Source: JAKFYM01 sp964416595
GTDB lineage: Bacteria; Bdellovibrionota; UBA1018; CAIPTA01
Reading direction: 5' to 3'
DNA: 64,000 nucleotides
Assembly (NCBI GenBank): GCA_964416595.1
Contig: CAYQES010000015.1
Location: forward strand, 1-64,000
Made by a program: the position numbers and the translations under genes. Position 1 is the stretch's first letter. Every line of letters starts with the position of its first letter. Below the pieces are notes generated by a model. That model saw nothing but the letters and a program-made list of their open reading frames with translations, was not told where the DNA came from and ran no database searches. Below are positions 51,630-60,207 of the stretch, one piece after another.

Positions 51630-52577
51630 TTAGAGCTCGTAGTGCTTGAGGATATTTGTGATGAACTGGATTTGTTGGCCATTTTTCTCGCTATAGTCTG
51701 AGCCCGTATAGCCATACCAATCCCAGCAGCCATTAGGATTTAAGGGGTTTTGTTTGGCCTGGGGGTAAATGATCACGATGCGATTCGTATCTGCCCAGCG
51801 ATTGTAGCCCGCCTCCAGCATAAAGCGTTTTTGAGCAAATGCGGTGCTCATTTTGCAGCCGTGAAAGGCGATATGTAAGCGGCAAGAGGCCTCAAGGCAG
51901 GTTGTGGGTACATACACATAGCCTTCGGGAAGGAGCGAGGTATTTTTGCTGGCATAAAGGGATTGGTCAAAGGGGATTAGCTCTCCCATGCTCGAGGAAG
52001 AGGGAGGCGAGAGGCTATAAAAATACTCGAGGATTTCTCCCGCCACATCTCGCCCACAGCGTTGCAGCCAGGGAATGCCTTCTTTTTCGCACGAATTGCC
52101 ACTCTCCAAAGTGGGGAAGCCGTGGGCGGCAGTTTCATGTAGTTCCACTCGAATATTGGTAGTGAATGCTGCAAAAAAATCTCGCAACTTATTCACTGAG
52201 CTTGGATGAACGGTTTTATCCGCCTGGCTCTGGAATAAATATATTTTTGCTTGGGCTAGATTGGCTATTGGATCAATGGTTTTTGCTTCTGCGCGGTCTA
52301 TCGCTTTTTTCACAAAATTGGCGGCCACAATGGCGCCTGGATTTTTCATGCAAATTTTTTGCGCTTGGCTGGGTTTTCCCTCGGCGCAGCCATAAATTCC
52401 TCCCGCAAGAGATGCGGCGCCGCGAATTTTAGAAGATAGGGCCACCTGCAACTGCACAGCCATAAAGGCTCCCGAGGAGATTCCGGAAACCGTAGTAGAA
52501 TTCTTTTCTATTTGCAGCGCTGGCAAAGAATTCGCATATGCGCCAGCGCTAAAAAAAGACAAAAATAGAATGAGCAT
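51630..52577 (-). CDS. Secreted PHB-depolymerase-like esterase
   Basis: 315 aa from the ATG at 52577, where a clear signal peptide starts (MLILFLSFFSAGAYA). Longer frames run to 52685 and would overlap pepN. Lipase box Gly-Ile-Ser34-Ser-Gly near the N-terminus, Asp in SQADKTV and His in AAHGFPT are catalytic candidates. Many Cys (at least six) suggest disulfides, as in extracellular PHB depolymerases. The box near the N-terminus fits the type II arrangement. Likely degrades polyhydroxyalkanoate or esters; substrate not proven. Confidence 0.78.
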   Translation of the reverse strand: MLILFLSFFSAGAYANSLPALQIEKNSTTVSGISSGAFMAVQLQVALSSKIRGAASLAGGIYGCAEGKPSQAQKICMKNPGAIVAANFVKKAIDRAEAKTIDPIANLAQAKIYLFQSQADKTVHPSSVNKLRDFFAAFTTNIRVELHETAAHGFPTLESGNSCEKEGIPWLQRCGRDVAGEILEYFYSLSPPSSSSMGELIPFDQSLYASKNTSLLPEGYVYVPTTCLEASCRLHIAFHGCKMSTAFAQKRFMLEAGYNRWADTNRIVIIYPQAKQNPLNPNGCWDWYGYTGSDYSEKNGQQIQFITNILKHYEL

Positions 52578-52658
52578 GAACGTTTTTTTAGCAGGAAAGA
52601 AGTGGGTGAAAAAGGAAAAAATGGGGTAGAGTGAAAAGCACATTTTTGAGGTAAAAAA

Positions 52659-55250
52659 ATGAAGACAAGTACCAGCGCACCGCAAACGATTTTCTTAAAC
52701 GAATACCAACCCCCAGCTTTTGCGATTTCGGAAATTGAACTGCGTTTTCAGCTACACGAAGAATTTACTGATGTGGATTCCAAGCTTGTGATCCAACGTA
52801 AAAAAATCGGCCCGCTCGTGCTCGATGGCGAGAAGCTCGAGCTTCGGTATGTGAAAATTAATGGCAAAGAATTACCCCCCACAGTCTATGAAGTGAGCTC
52901 CACCCATTTAAGCATCCAAGATCCGGGAGATAACTTTACTTTAGAAATCGGCACTCGCATCAAGCCCCAGGAAAATCTCACGCTCGAAGGCTTGTATAAA
53001 TCTAAGGGAATGTTTTGCACACAGTGCGAGGCCCAAGGTTTCCGCAAAATTACTTACTATTTAGATCGCCCCGATGTGATGGCGATTTTCACCACGGTGA
53101 TCGAGGCCGATAAGGCCAAGTACCCTGTGCTACTTTCCAACGGCAATCTTTTGGAAACAAAGGATCTCGGCAACGGCCGCCACCAAGCTCGCTGGCAGGA
53201 TCCTTTTAAAAAACCTGCCTATCTTTATGCACTTGTGGCCGGGGATTTAGGGAAGGCCGAAGATCATTTTGTGACCCGCTCTGGCCGCACCGTGAAACTA
53301 GAGATCTACGTGGATAAGGGCAATGAAGATCGTACAGGGCACGCCATGGAATCTTTGAAAAAATCCATGAAGTGGGATGAGGATACGTTTGGCCTAGAAT
53401 ATGATCTCGATATTTTTATGATCGTGGCAGTGGATGATTTCAATTTTGGCGCCATGGAAAATAAAGGCCTAAATATTTTTAATTCCAACTACGTGCTGGC
53501 AAAACCAGCCACTGCTACAGATTCCGACTACGAAGGCATCGAGGCTGTGGTGGCTCATGAGTATTTTCACAACTGGACAGGCAATCGCGTGACCTGCCGG
53601 GATTGGTTCCAACTTTCTTTGAAAGAAGGCCTCACTGTATACCGTGACCAAGAGTTCAGTTCCGATGTGACTTCCCGGGCCGTGTGCCGCATCGATAATG
53701 TGAATCGCTTGCGCCAGTACCAGTTTGCGGAAGATGCTGGCCCCATGGCCCACCCAATACGCCCCACGAGCTATATTGAAATTAATAATTTTTATACGGC
53801 CACGGTGTATGAAAAAGGATCCGAAGTGATCCGCATGATCGCCACGATTTTAGGAACCGCGGGCTTCCGCAAGGGCATGGATAAATATTTTGAGTTATTT
53901 GATGGGCAAGCGGTTACTACGGAAGATTTTGTGCGGGCTATGGAAACGGCAAATAATGTGGATCTTAGCCAATTTCGGCAAACTTGGTATGAGCAAGCGG
54001 GCACGCCAGAATTGAAGATCAAGAGTCGCTATGAAAAAGGCGTTTATACTTTGGAGATCCACCAGTCCTGCCCACCCACCCCGGGTCAAGAAACCAAAAA
54101 ACCGTTTCACATTCCTTTCCAATTGGGCTTGCTCAATAAAAAAGGGGAGGTAGTTGAGGAAAAAATTCTGCATTTGAAAAAAGAAAAAGAAGAATTTTCT
54201 TTTCCATTGGCAGAAAAACCCGTGCCTTCTTTTTTACGGGGGTTTTCGGCGCCTGTGAAAGTGCAGTATGAATATAGCCAAGATGAGCTGTTGTTTTTAC
54301 TAGCCAAGGATTCCGATGCCTTTGCTCGCTGGGAAGCAGGGCAAACCTTATCATTACGTTTGTTGCAGGATTTGATTGGCCAGCACCAAGCGGGAAAAGA
54401 TTTAAAAGTAGATGAAGAATATGTGGAAGTGCTCGGGAAAATCGCCGTGGATGAATCCATGGATCCAGCTTTACGGGCCCAGATCCTGCAGGTGCCCGAT
54501 GAGGGCTATCTTGGCCAACAGCAAGCCACGATCTTTGTAGATTCCATTCACGAGGCCAGGAATTTTTTGGTCACTGCCATCGCGAAGCATAATGAAGCGC
54601 GGTTTTCTCAAGTCTACCAGCAATATGCCGATGTTCCTTACCGCTATGAAGCGAAGGAAGTGGGAAAGCGCTCCTTAAAATCCACCGCCCTTAGTTTTCT
54701 TACGCAAACAAAAAATCCTAAGCACACCAAGGCCGCTTTGGCGCTCTTGAAATCTGCGAATAATATGACCGACGAGATTTCGGCTTTGCGGGCTCTTGAA
54801 CACCATGAAGGAGCCGATCGTGAGGAAGCCTTCCATCACTTTTACCAAAAATGGAATAAAGATAGTTTAGTGATGAACAAGTGGCTCATGGCCCAAGCGG
54901 AATCCGCTGTGCCCGGAGGCTTGGAACGCATCAAGCGCATCATGAAAGATCCGGTGTTTAATATTAATAATCCGAATAAGGTTTCATCGCTGTTGATGGC
55001 TTTTGGTCGTTTCAATCCCGTGCAGTTTCATGGTTTAGATGGCGCTGCCTACGAATTTTTTAGTAATCTAGTATTGGATATCGACGAGCGAAACCCTAGT
55101 TTATCGTCTCGTTTGATTTCGCTTTTTAACCAGTGGAAACGTTTCGATCCCAAGCGCCAAGCGCTCATGAAAAAAGAGCTGGAAAAAGTGGTGGCCAAGG
55201 CCGGGCTTTCTCCTGGCGTGTTTGAAATCGCTTCTAAAGCCTTAAAATGA
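52659..55250 (+). CDS. pepN: Aminopeptidase N (M1 family)
   Basis: 863 aa. M1 signature: GAMENKG (about residues 265-271), zinc motif HEYFHNWTGNR (His300-Glu301, His304) and the downstream Glu in LKEGLTVYRD. The C-terminal half is the enterobacterial-type helical domain. Cytosolic peptide turnover. Length and architecture match the E. coli enzyme (870 aa). The lipoprotein gene overlaps its stop (ATGA). No signal peptide. Confidence 0.96.
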   Translation: MKTSTSAPQTIFLNEYQPPAFAISEIELRFQLHEEFTDVDSKLVIQRKKIGPLVLDGEKLELRYVKINGKELPPTVYEVSSTHLSIQDPGDNFTLEIGTRIKPQENLTLEGLYKSKGMFCTQCEAQGFRKITYYLDRPDVMAIFTTVIEADKAKYPVLLSNGNLLETKDLGNGRHQARWQDPFKKPAYLYALVAGDLGKAEDHFVTRSGRTVKLEIYVDKGNEDRTGHAMESLKKSMKWDEDTFGLEYDLDIFMIVAVDDFNFGAMENKGLNIFNSNYVLAKPATATDSDYEGIEAVVAHEYFHNWTGNRVTCRDWFQLSLKEGLTVYRDQEFSSDVTSRAVCRIDNVNRLRQYQFAEDAGPMAHPIRPTSYIEINNFYTATVYEKGSEVIRMIATILGTAGFRKGMDKYFELFDGQAVTTEDFVRAMETANNVDLSQFRQTWYEQAGTPELKIKSRYEKGVYTLEIHQSCPPTPGQETKKPFHIPFQLGLLNKKGEVVEEKILHLKKEKEEFSFPLAEKPVPSFLRGFSAPVKVQYEYSQDELLFLLAKDSDAFARWEAGQTLSLRLLQDLIGQHQAGKDLKVDEEYVEVLGKIAVDESMDPALRAQILQVPDEGYLGQQQATIFVDSIHEARNFLVTAIAKHNEARFSQVYQQYADVPYRYEAKEVGKRSLKSTALSFLTQTKNPKHTKAALALLKSANNMTDEISALRALEHHEGADREEAFHHFYQKWNKDSLVMNKWLMAQAESAVPGGLERIKRIMKDPVFNINNPNKVSSLLMAFGRFNPVQFHGLDGAAYEFFSNLVLDIDERNPSLSSRLISLFNQWKRFDPKRQALMKKELEKVVAKAGLSPGVFEIASKALK

Positions 55251-56227
55251 GTGGGGTGGCGAAAAAAATCTTAGGGTGTGCATGTCTGATGGCTTTGTCC
55301 GCTTGCTCCACCGTGGAAAGTGACCCTCACACGAATGTGAGTGTGTTGCAAACTCGGGTGGATTTTCAGCCCATGAGCCGTGTGGAACTAGCGCAGCATG
55401 TGCAAAATGAAGAGGAATTTCTTGCGGAAAAGGCTGCCCCCTTGAAACAACGGTTAGCGGAGCAGGCGCGGCGCCGGCAAGCATACTACGAGAAGATTTC
55501 TAAAGAATTTCCGGAATGCCAGCGCCAGAAGCACTGCCTTTCGTCCACGGCTTTTGGCGATATCAAACGCTTTGAGCGTTTTCGTTTCGCTACCAGCAAG
55601 CTAACGGAAATGGACAGTGAAATGGTTGAGCTGGAAGCGGAGCTCGAGCTATGGCGGCGAAGGGCCGAGCTTCGCAAACGCGCCAGCTACAATCGTTATT
55701 TAGTGTATGAGTTGTTGCAGGTTTCTTATCCCCATGTGAAGGAGATCTTGGTGTATTCTTTGGAGGCATTCCAAAGTAGGCGGGCCATATCCCTCAGGCT
55801 TTTGCAGATGGCGGATCCCAAGATTTTACCCGTCTATGGTGACCTGAACTTTAAACTGCTGGGGCGCCCGGTGGATGAGGCGGCAGTAGTAGCAATTTTT
55901 CAGGTGCAAACGGGGCTCATGAAGGAACCTTTTTTGCTCACTGTTTTGGTGGCTGCGCCCGGAATGGATATGCCATTCAATCGAGAAGCTTTTATAAAAG
56001 AGTGGGGGATGGCTTTAGAAGAACAAGGCCAGAAGGCTTTACGGAAAGATATTTTTTGTGCCTTTTATGCCATCGGTGGAGAAACCCTAGTGCCTAAGCT
56101 AGGTTCCGGAAAGTTCAGTGCCTGTAGGGAAAAGCGGGAGCTGTTGCGAAACCCAGCGGACTTTGCCTTAAAAGACCCTAGAAATTGGGTTCTACCTATT
56201 GGGATTAGTCGTAACCTGAGCCCGTAA
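55247..56227 (+). CDS. Lipoprotein of unknown function
   Basis: 326 aa. A lipobox (LSAC, Cys20) follows a hydrophobic signal. The middle (about 40-150) is a long charged helix (about 60% K/E/R/Q). The C-terminal half is a compact domain with three Cys. No family recognised. Overlaps pepN by 4 bp, suggesting co-transcription, although pepN is cytosolic. Confidence 0.78.
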   Translation: MSGVAKKILGCACLMALSACSTVESDPHTNVSVLQTRVDFQPMSRVELAQHVQNEEEFLAEKAAPLKQRLAEQARRRQAYYEKISKEFPECQRQKHCLSSTAFGDIKRFERFRFATSKLTEMDSEMVELEAELELWRRRAELRKRASYNRYLVYELLQVSYPHVKEILVYSLEAFQSRRAISLRLLQMADPKILPVYGDLNFKLLGRPVDEAAVVAIFQVQTGLMKEPFLLTVLVAAPGMDMPFNREAFIKEWGMALEEQGQKALRKDIFCAFYAIGGETLVPKLGSGKFSACREKRELLRNPADFALKDPRNWVLPIGISRNLSP

Positions 56228-56268
56228 ATTGTTGATTAAAAAAGGCGGATATAGTAGGGTGCATTCCC

Positions 56269-56730
56269 ATGAAGCGCCTTTTCTTTTTCTTCTTATTTTT
56301 CCCTCTTCTAGCCCAAGGAGCGATTCGCTTAACGGGTTTGCAATACAAAGAAATCGCGCCCCCGGGCTTTGCTCACGTTTGTAAGCTCACAAACGGCACA
56401 GATTACGGCTACCAGATCCGCCGGGATGAGGCAGGCAACTATTTAGTGACCAGCATCAATAAGGGCCAATTGGAGAAAACCAGGCAGGCTGTGGTGGAAC
56501 CCGACCACGGCACCTTTATCGTGTTTTTGGAGATCTTTGAGCGCAGTGGCGATTACGGCAAATATCTGGAGCTTCGCCTAGAGCAAAAAGTAGACATGAA
56601 CACCGGATTCATGGGCGGCGTGGTGATGCTCACGGAATCGTCTTATTCGAAAGATGAGAATGGCGTGGAAAAAGAAGAGCTGACACCTATTTCTAGAAGG
56701 CCCTTAGCCTGCAATCCTGTGGCCCTTTAG
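56269..56730 (+). CDS. Exported protein of unknown function
   Basis: 153 aa with a Phe-rich signal peptide (KRLFFFFLFFPLLAQG). The mature protein, about 135 aa, has two Cys (VCKLTN and LACNP) that could form a disulfide. No recognised motif. It follows the lipoprotein gene by 41 bp and ends 4 bp inside the convergent secreted gene. Confidence 0.7.
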   Translation: MKRLFFFFLFFPLLAQGAIRLTGLQYKEIAPPGFAHVCKLTNGTDYGYQIRRDEAGNYLVTSINKGQLEKTRQAVVEPDHGTFIVFLEIFERSGDYGKYLELRLEQKVDMNTGFMGGVVMLTESSYSKDENGVEKEELTPISRRPLACNPVAL

Positions 56731-57155
56731 TAGCCGCTAAAAATTCGCTTGGGGGCATCCTCGCAAAGGATTTTGCCATTTAAAGTAAGACGAAGCACAA
56801 AAGTAGCCGGTTGGAATTTGAGGAATTCGGCAGGGGTTAGATCTTTGGCCACATAGTAGCCGGATCCAAGATCCCATTTTTCTAATTCCCAGGATTGTTT
56901 GCGTGGGGCTTTCCCGTTTTCTTTTACTTCTAATTCTAGGCGAGTGTCAGGCTTTTCATTTCCTTTCACCAAAATGCTTTCAAAGGAGCCATCGGGAGAA
57001 AAATCTTCGATCGGGAAGGGGTGAGCCACCACTTCCTTATGCTGTAGGGTATCGTCGTAATCCACATAGGGATCCACGGCCATTACCCTGGTTTGGCAGG
57101 GTTCTGCGGCCATCGCGTTTAGAGAGAGGAGAAAAATTATTGCAATTCTGGGCAT
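56727..57155 (-). CDS. Exported protein of unknown function
   Basis: 142 aa with a signal peptide (PRIAIIFLLSLNAMAA) and two Cys, one near each end. The body is beta-rich and acidic. Its start overlaps the end of the SH3b/LAS endopeptidase gene by 19 bp, so it is probably co-expressed with that cell-wall enzyme. No family recognised; an inhibitor or accessory role is possible but not shown. Confidence 0.65.
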   Translation of the reverse strand: MPRIAIIFLLSLNAMAAEPCQTRVMAVDPYVDYDDTLQHKEVVAHPFPIEDFSPDGSFESILVKGNEKPDTRLELEVKENGKAPRKQSWELEKWDLGSGYYVAKDLTPAEFLKFQPATFVLRLTLNGKILCEDAPKRIFSGY

Positions 57156-58483
57156 ACGGCTGGATCCACCTTTAAGTTATCGCAAACGTTGCGGGTAATG
57201 TCGTTGTCTTTAAAACAAACGTGAATGTGATTGTCATGTTGGTTGGGCACAGGATCTTTCACGCCAGAATTGGCTTTACGAATTGTGGGATCGCCAAAAT
57301 AAATATTGGAACCGCCATTTTTTCTTAAAAATTTTACAAATTTATCCATCATCTCTTGATCGTATTGTTCATGGGTATAGAGCACCCGCCTGTTTTCAAA
57401 GGCACCTTTTTGCATGGGGCGAATGTCAATGCAAGTACCGTTAGCGTGCTCTTCGTGACTACCAAAATCCCCGGCGTTCTTACGGCTGATGTCGCCGAAG
57501 CTGATCCGGCAGCCATCTTTGGAGTTCGGGCACACGGTTCGTTTCCACTCTTGCAATAGGGACGTGAAAACACAGGCCGTGAGTGGGTTTGCATAAATAC
57601 GGTTAGGATTAGATTCTCCTCCCAAGGGGTTATAATTAAAGGATCCGCAAGGACCCCGGTTGCCGATGGTGGGCATTTGTACTAGGCCGCGGTTTACGGT
57701 TAAGCCCGCCGGCTCTGCTTTTGGGTTAGCGATCATGGCTTTTACTCCGTTAAGGAAAGCGCTACCCGAATCTAAGGTTTCATCGATTTCTTCGCTAAGC
57801 TTAGCCAGGGATTGGCTCGATACGGCCGGGCTGCGGCCACTTTTTTTTCCGCAGCTTTCTCCTTCACACTCAGATTCTGGTGGAGTTTTAGCGGTCACTG
57901 TTACCGGAGAGGTGTTTTCTACGTACCTGGCCTTTACGTAACCTTCCGCAATGCAGGTAGAACCATCGGATCCGTAGCCATTCACTTTTACTTTAATCCA
58001 GCCTTTATTATTAGGCTCGGAGAGTTGAGTGAGCACGGTGCCTTGGGCCGCCATACAGATCACTTTGCTTTCCAGAGAGCCCGCACTTCGCACGTTCAGA
58101 TCTGGCGAGAGCACACGTACTTTTTTTGCCTGGGGGACTTGAGTTTTAATTACGGGCTGGGAAGCTTCTTGAGTTTTAGGAGCGGTAGACAGAACGTTTT
58201 CTACGTGCCTGGCTTTTACGTAACCTTCCGCAATGCAGGTAGAGCCATCGGATCCGTAGCCATTGGCTTTTACTTTGAGCCAGCCTCCCGTATTGGTCTC
58301 AGAAAGCTTAGTAAGCTCTGTGCCCTTAGCCACCATGCATATTACTTTGCTTTCCAGGGAGCCCGCGGAGCGTACGTTCAGGTCTGGGGATAGAACGCGA
58401 ACTTTACTATCCGCCGCAAAAGCAGAAAGCACCGGCAGAGCGGTGGCGAAAAGAACAAAATAGCGGAGCCCTAAGTGCAGCAT
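57137..58483 (-). CDS. SH3b x2 / LAS-type murein endopeptidase
   Basis: 448 aa. A signal peptide (about 1-24) precedes two SH3b domains of about 71 aa (residues about 27-97 and 120-190), separated by a Thr/Gln-rich linker. After another linker (ESECEGESCGKKSG), a LAS-type metallopeptidase domain (about 270-448) carries Hx6D (His346 to Asp353 in EHANGTCID) and HIH (419-421). These motifs match MepA-like penicillin-insensitive endopeptidases that cleave peptide crosslinks. Exported; likely acts on cell wall. SH3b copies differ at only 11 of 71 positions. Confidence 0.82.
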   Translation of the reverse strand: MLHLGLRYFVLFATALPVLSAFAADSKVRVLSPDLNVRSAGSLESKVICMVAKGTELTKLSETNTGGWLKVKANGYGSDGSTCIAEGYVKARHVENVLSTAPKTQEASQPVIKTQVPQAKKVRVLSPDLNVRSAGSLESKVICMAAQGTVLTQLSEPNNKGWIKVKVNGYGSDGSTCIAEGYVKARYVENTSPVTVTAKTPPESECEGESCGKKSGRSPAVSSQSLAKLSEEIDETLDSGSAFLNGVKAMIANPKAEPAGLTVNRGLVQMPTIGNRGPCGSFNYNPLGGESNPNRIYANPLTACVFTSLLQEWKRTVCPNSKDGCRISFGDISRKNAGDFGSHEEHANGTCIDIRPMQKGAFENRRVLYTHEQYDQEMMDKFVKFLRKNGGSNIYFGDPTIRKANSGVKDPVPNQHDNHIHVCFKDNDITRNVCDNLKVDPAVCPELQ

Positions 58484-58577
58484 TCGCTTTACGTATCGCC
58501 AGCGAGACAGCGGAACTTAAGGGGATTTGTGGGTGATTGTGTTATGTCGGATAAGATATATTATGTTGCAGAAGGCC

Positions 58578-59129
58578 TTATTCCTTGGCGATTCCCACTT
58601 CTTGTAGCTCTTTTTTCATACCCCAGAGCTTGGTTAAGAGATTGGGCGCATGGGTTCCGATCCAACATAAAAAGCCGTATTTCAGGAGCCGGCCTAACAA
58701 TACCAAACTAAAGATTTCCCAAAGTGGCATGGCGGCCAAGGCTGCAAGCGCCACCGCAGGTTGTTGCGGCACTGGGCCCACGGCCACCAAAAACAAAGCC
58801 AGGGCGCCCCATTTATCGAAAAAACTGTTGGACCACATCCATATAGAGGCTTGGTCTAAACCCGGGCTCCAATGGAGTAAAAAAGGCAGGCCATGCTTTT
58901 CTAATAGGTAGGCAAAAAGAAGGTATCCTAAGCTAGAACCCAGGCTCACTATTATGGTGGTGGCTATCCAGCGCCTCGGGGCCAGCATGGCGGCCCCTAC
59001 TAATAAGCCATCCGTTGGCACAATCAAGATGAAAGCATCGAGGCCCGCTAGGAGTGCAATCACAGGCGAGTACCACCAAGAGTGCGCGTGCTTTTGCAAA
59101 ACATCTATCCAGAGGCGAATTCGTTGCAT
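58578..59129 (-). CDS. VTT/DedA-like membrane protein
   Basis: 183 aa with about four hydrophobic segments. The family re-entrant loop is seen in AVGPVPQQPAVALAALAAMP, a G-x-x-P-(x)-P pattern of VTT/DedA proteins, which flip lipid carriers or maintain membrane homeostasis. Shorter than typical DedA (about 200-220 aa). It is a single gene, divergent from none nearby, with an apparent terminator 20 bp upstream of its start. Confidence 0.7.
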   Translation of the reverse strand: MQRIRLWIDVLQKHAHSWWYSPVIALLAGLDAFILIVPTDGLLVGAAMLAPRRWIATTIIVSLGSSLGYLLFAYLLEKHGLPFLLHWSPGLDQASIWMWSNSFFDKWGALALFLVAVGPVPQQPAVALAALAAMPLWEIFSLVLLGRLLKYGFLCWIGTHAPNLLTKLWGMKKELQEVGIAKE

Positions 59130-59149
59130 GAATAGATTGTAAACGAAAA

Positions 59150-59181
59150 AACCCCCAAGCGGCTCGAGCTTGAGGGTTTTT
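59150..59181 (-). terminator. Bidirectional terminator after rplX
   Basis: AACCCCCAAGC and GCTTGAGGGTT pair over 11 bp with one mismatch around a 7-nt loop. Runs of T follow on both strands (TTTTT at 59177-59181; GGTTTTTT on the minus strand). It ends the rpsR-rpmG-rplX transcript on the minus strand. Confidence 0.75.
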
Positions 59182-59198
59182 CTAATTTATCTTTTTTC

Positions 59199-59516
59199 TT
59201 AGGCTTTGAGTTCAGTACCGGACTTTTTGAATACCCGGATTTTCTTTTCGCCTTTTACTACAGTTTTCACCCGGCCACCTTTATTGGTTTTGGGATCCAC
59301 GAGCATCACATTGGAAATGTGGATGGGCGCTTCCTTTTCCAAGATTCCGCCCTGGGCATTTTTTTGGCTAGGCTTGGTGTGCCGCTTTACACGGTTCACG
59401 CTTTCCACCAAGATGCGGGATTTTTCGATCACGAGGCCAACAACTTTACCTTGTTTGCCTTTGTCTTTACCGGCGATCACTTCTACTAGATCGCCTTTTT
59501 TGATTTTAAATTTCAT
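59199..59516 (-). CDS. rplX: 50S ribosomal protein L24
   Basis: 105 aa. KOW motif at the N-terminus (KKGDLVEVIAGKDKGKQGK) and the L24 signature HTKPSQKNAQGGILEKEAP, ISNVMLVDP, TVVKGEKKIRVFKKSG. L24 helps start 50S assembly. It lies outside the usual spc operon, 31 bp after rpmG on the same strand. It may be the sole copy or a paralog; this window cannot tell. Confidence 0.95.
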   Translation of the reverse strand: MKFKIKKGDLVEVIAGKDKGKQGKVVGLVIEKSRILVESVNRVKRHTKPSQKNAQGGILEKEAPIHISNVMLVDPKTNKGGRVKTVVKGEKKIRVFKKSGTELKA

Positions 59517-59547
59517 GGTTTGAATTCTCCTCTAGCAAAGCAGTGCT

Positions 59548-59697
59548 TTAGCGTTTTTCGCTATGCCAGGTGTGCTTGCGGGCCGCTGGGCTGTATTTTT
59601 TCTTCCGAAGTTTATCGGGAGTTTTGGATTTGTTTTTGGTGGTCACGTAATTCACGTGGCCGGTTTCTTCACATACCAGGTAAACGAGGGATCTCAT
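59548..59697 (-). CDS. rpmG: 50S ribosomal protein L33, zinc-free type
   Basis: 49 aa: starts MRSLVYLVCEETGHVNY, with TTKNKSKTPDKL and KYSPAARKHTWH later. L33 proteins with a zinc ribbon have two CxxC pairs; here only Cys9 remains, so it is the Cys-minus form. The frame is too short for most ORF callers. Its ATG overlaps the rpsR stop (TAATG), so translation is coupled. Confidence 0.93.
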   Translation of the reverse strand: MRSLVYLVCEETGHVNYVTTKNKSKTPDKLRKKKYSPAARKHTWHSEKR

Positions 59698-59915
59698 TAG
59701 AATGCTCCGTTAGGCAAAAGGGCCAATTGGCGAGCGCGTTTTACGGCCCGGGCTAATTGACGTTGTTGTTTTGCGTTGAGGCGGGAAACGCGGGCAGCCA
59801 CAATTTTTCCGCCGGGCGTGGTGAATTGCGAAAGCATTTCCACGTCTTTGTAATCAAAAATCATGTCCTTCGCAGGACGGGGACGCCGCTTAAAAAAACC
59901 TTGTTCAGTAGCCAA
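59697..59915 (-). CDS. rpsR: 30S ribosomal protein S18, zinc-free type, TTG start
   Basis: 72 aa from a TTG at 59915, chosen because GGAGG lies five bases upstream and the protein then starts MATEQGFFKRRP as S18 normally does; a longer frame to 59960 has no such support. Conserved S18 core: DYKDVEMLSQFTTPGGKIVA, RQLARAVKRARQLALLP. The N-terminal Cys residues of the zinc-binding form are absent. First gene of rpsR-rpmG-rplX. The 292 bp between it and sucA hold no gene; I see no Zur-type palindrome there. Confidence 0.92.
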   Translation of the reverse strand: MATEQGFFKRRPRPAKDMIFDYKDVEMLSQFTTPGGKIVAARVSRLNAKQQRQLARAVKRARQLALLPNGAF

Positions 59916-60207
59916 AAGATCCTCCAGTTTTAAGCCCAGTTCCCGACGCCATCCGTACAAGCGCCATGGTTGAAAAAATTAGGGAACTAGGGAAGAGAAA
60001 CGTATGCCCTACTTCCCTTCCAAAATCAATGAGTTCAAGGGATTTCTTTCGCGGCTCCTTGAGGAGGGCTCAGTGAGCTGAAATGGAAGCTTTTTCATGA
60101 CTAGGAATGTCAAAGCCATTGAAATTTTTGCATTTTTCTCGCCGGAGGAAGAGAAAAATATGCGATAAATATAGGAAGATATTCATTCTTAAGAAAGGAT
60201 CTCCCGC

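Noticed and set aside
59916..60207. Zur-type operator upstream of rpsR
   Set aside because: I looked for an AT-rich palindrome of the TGTTATAA type and saw none.
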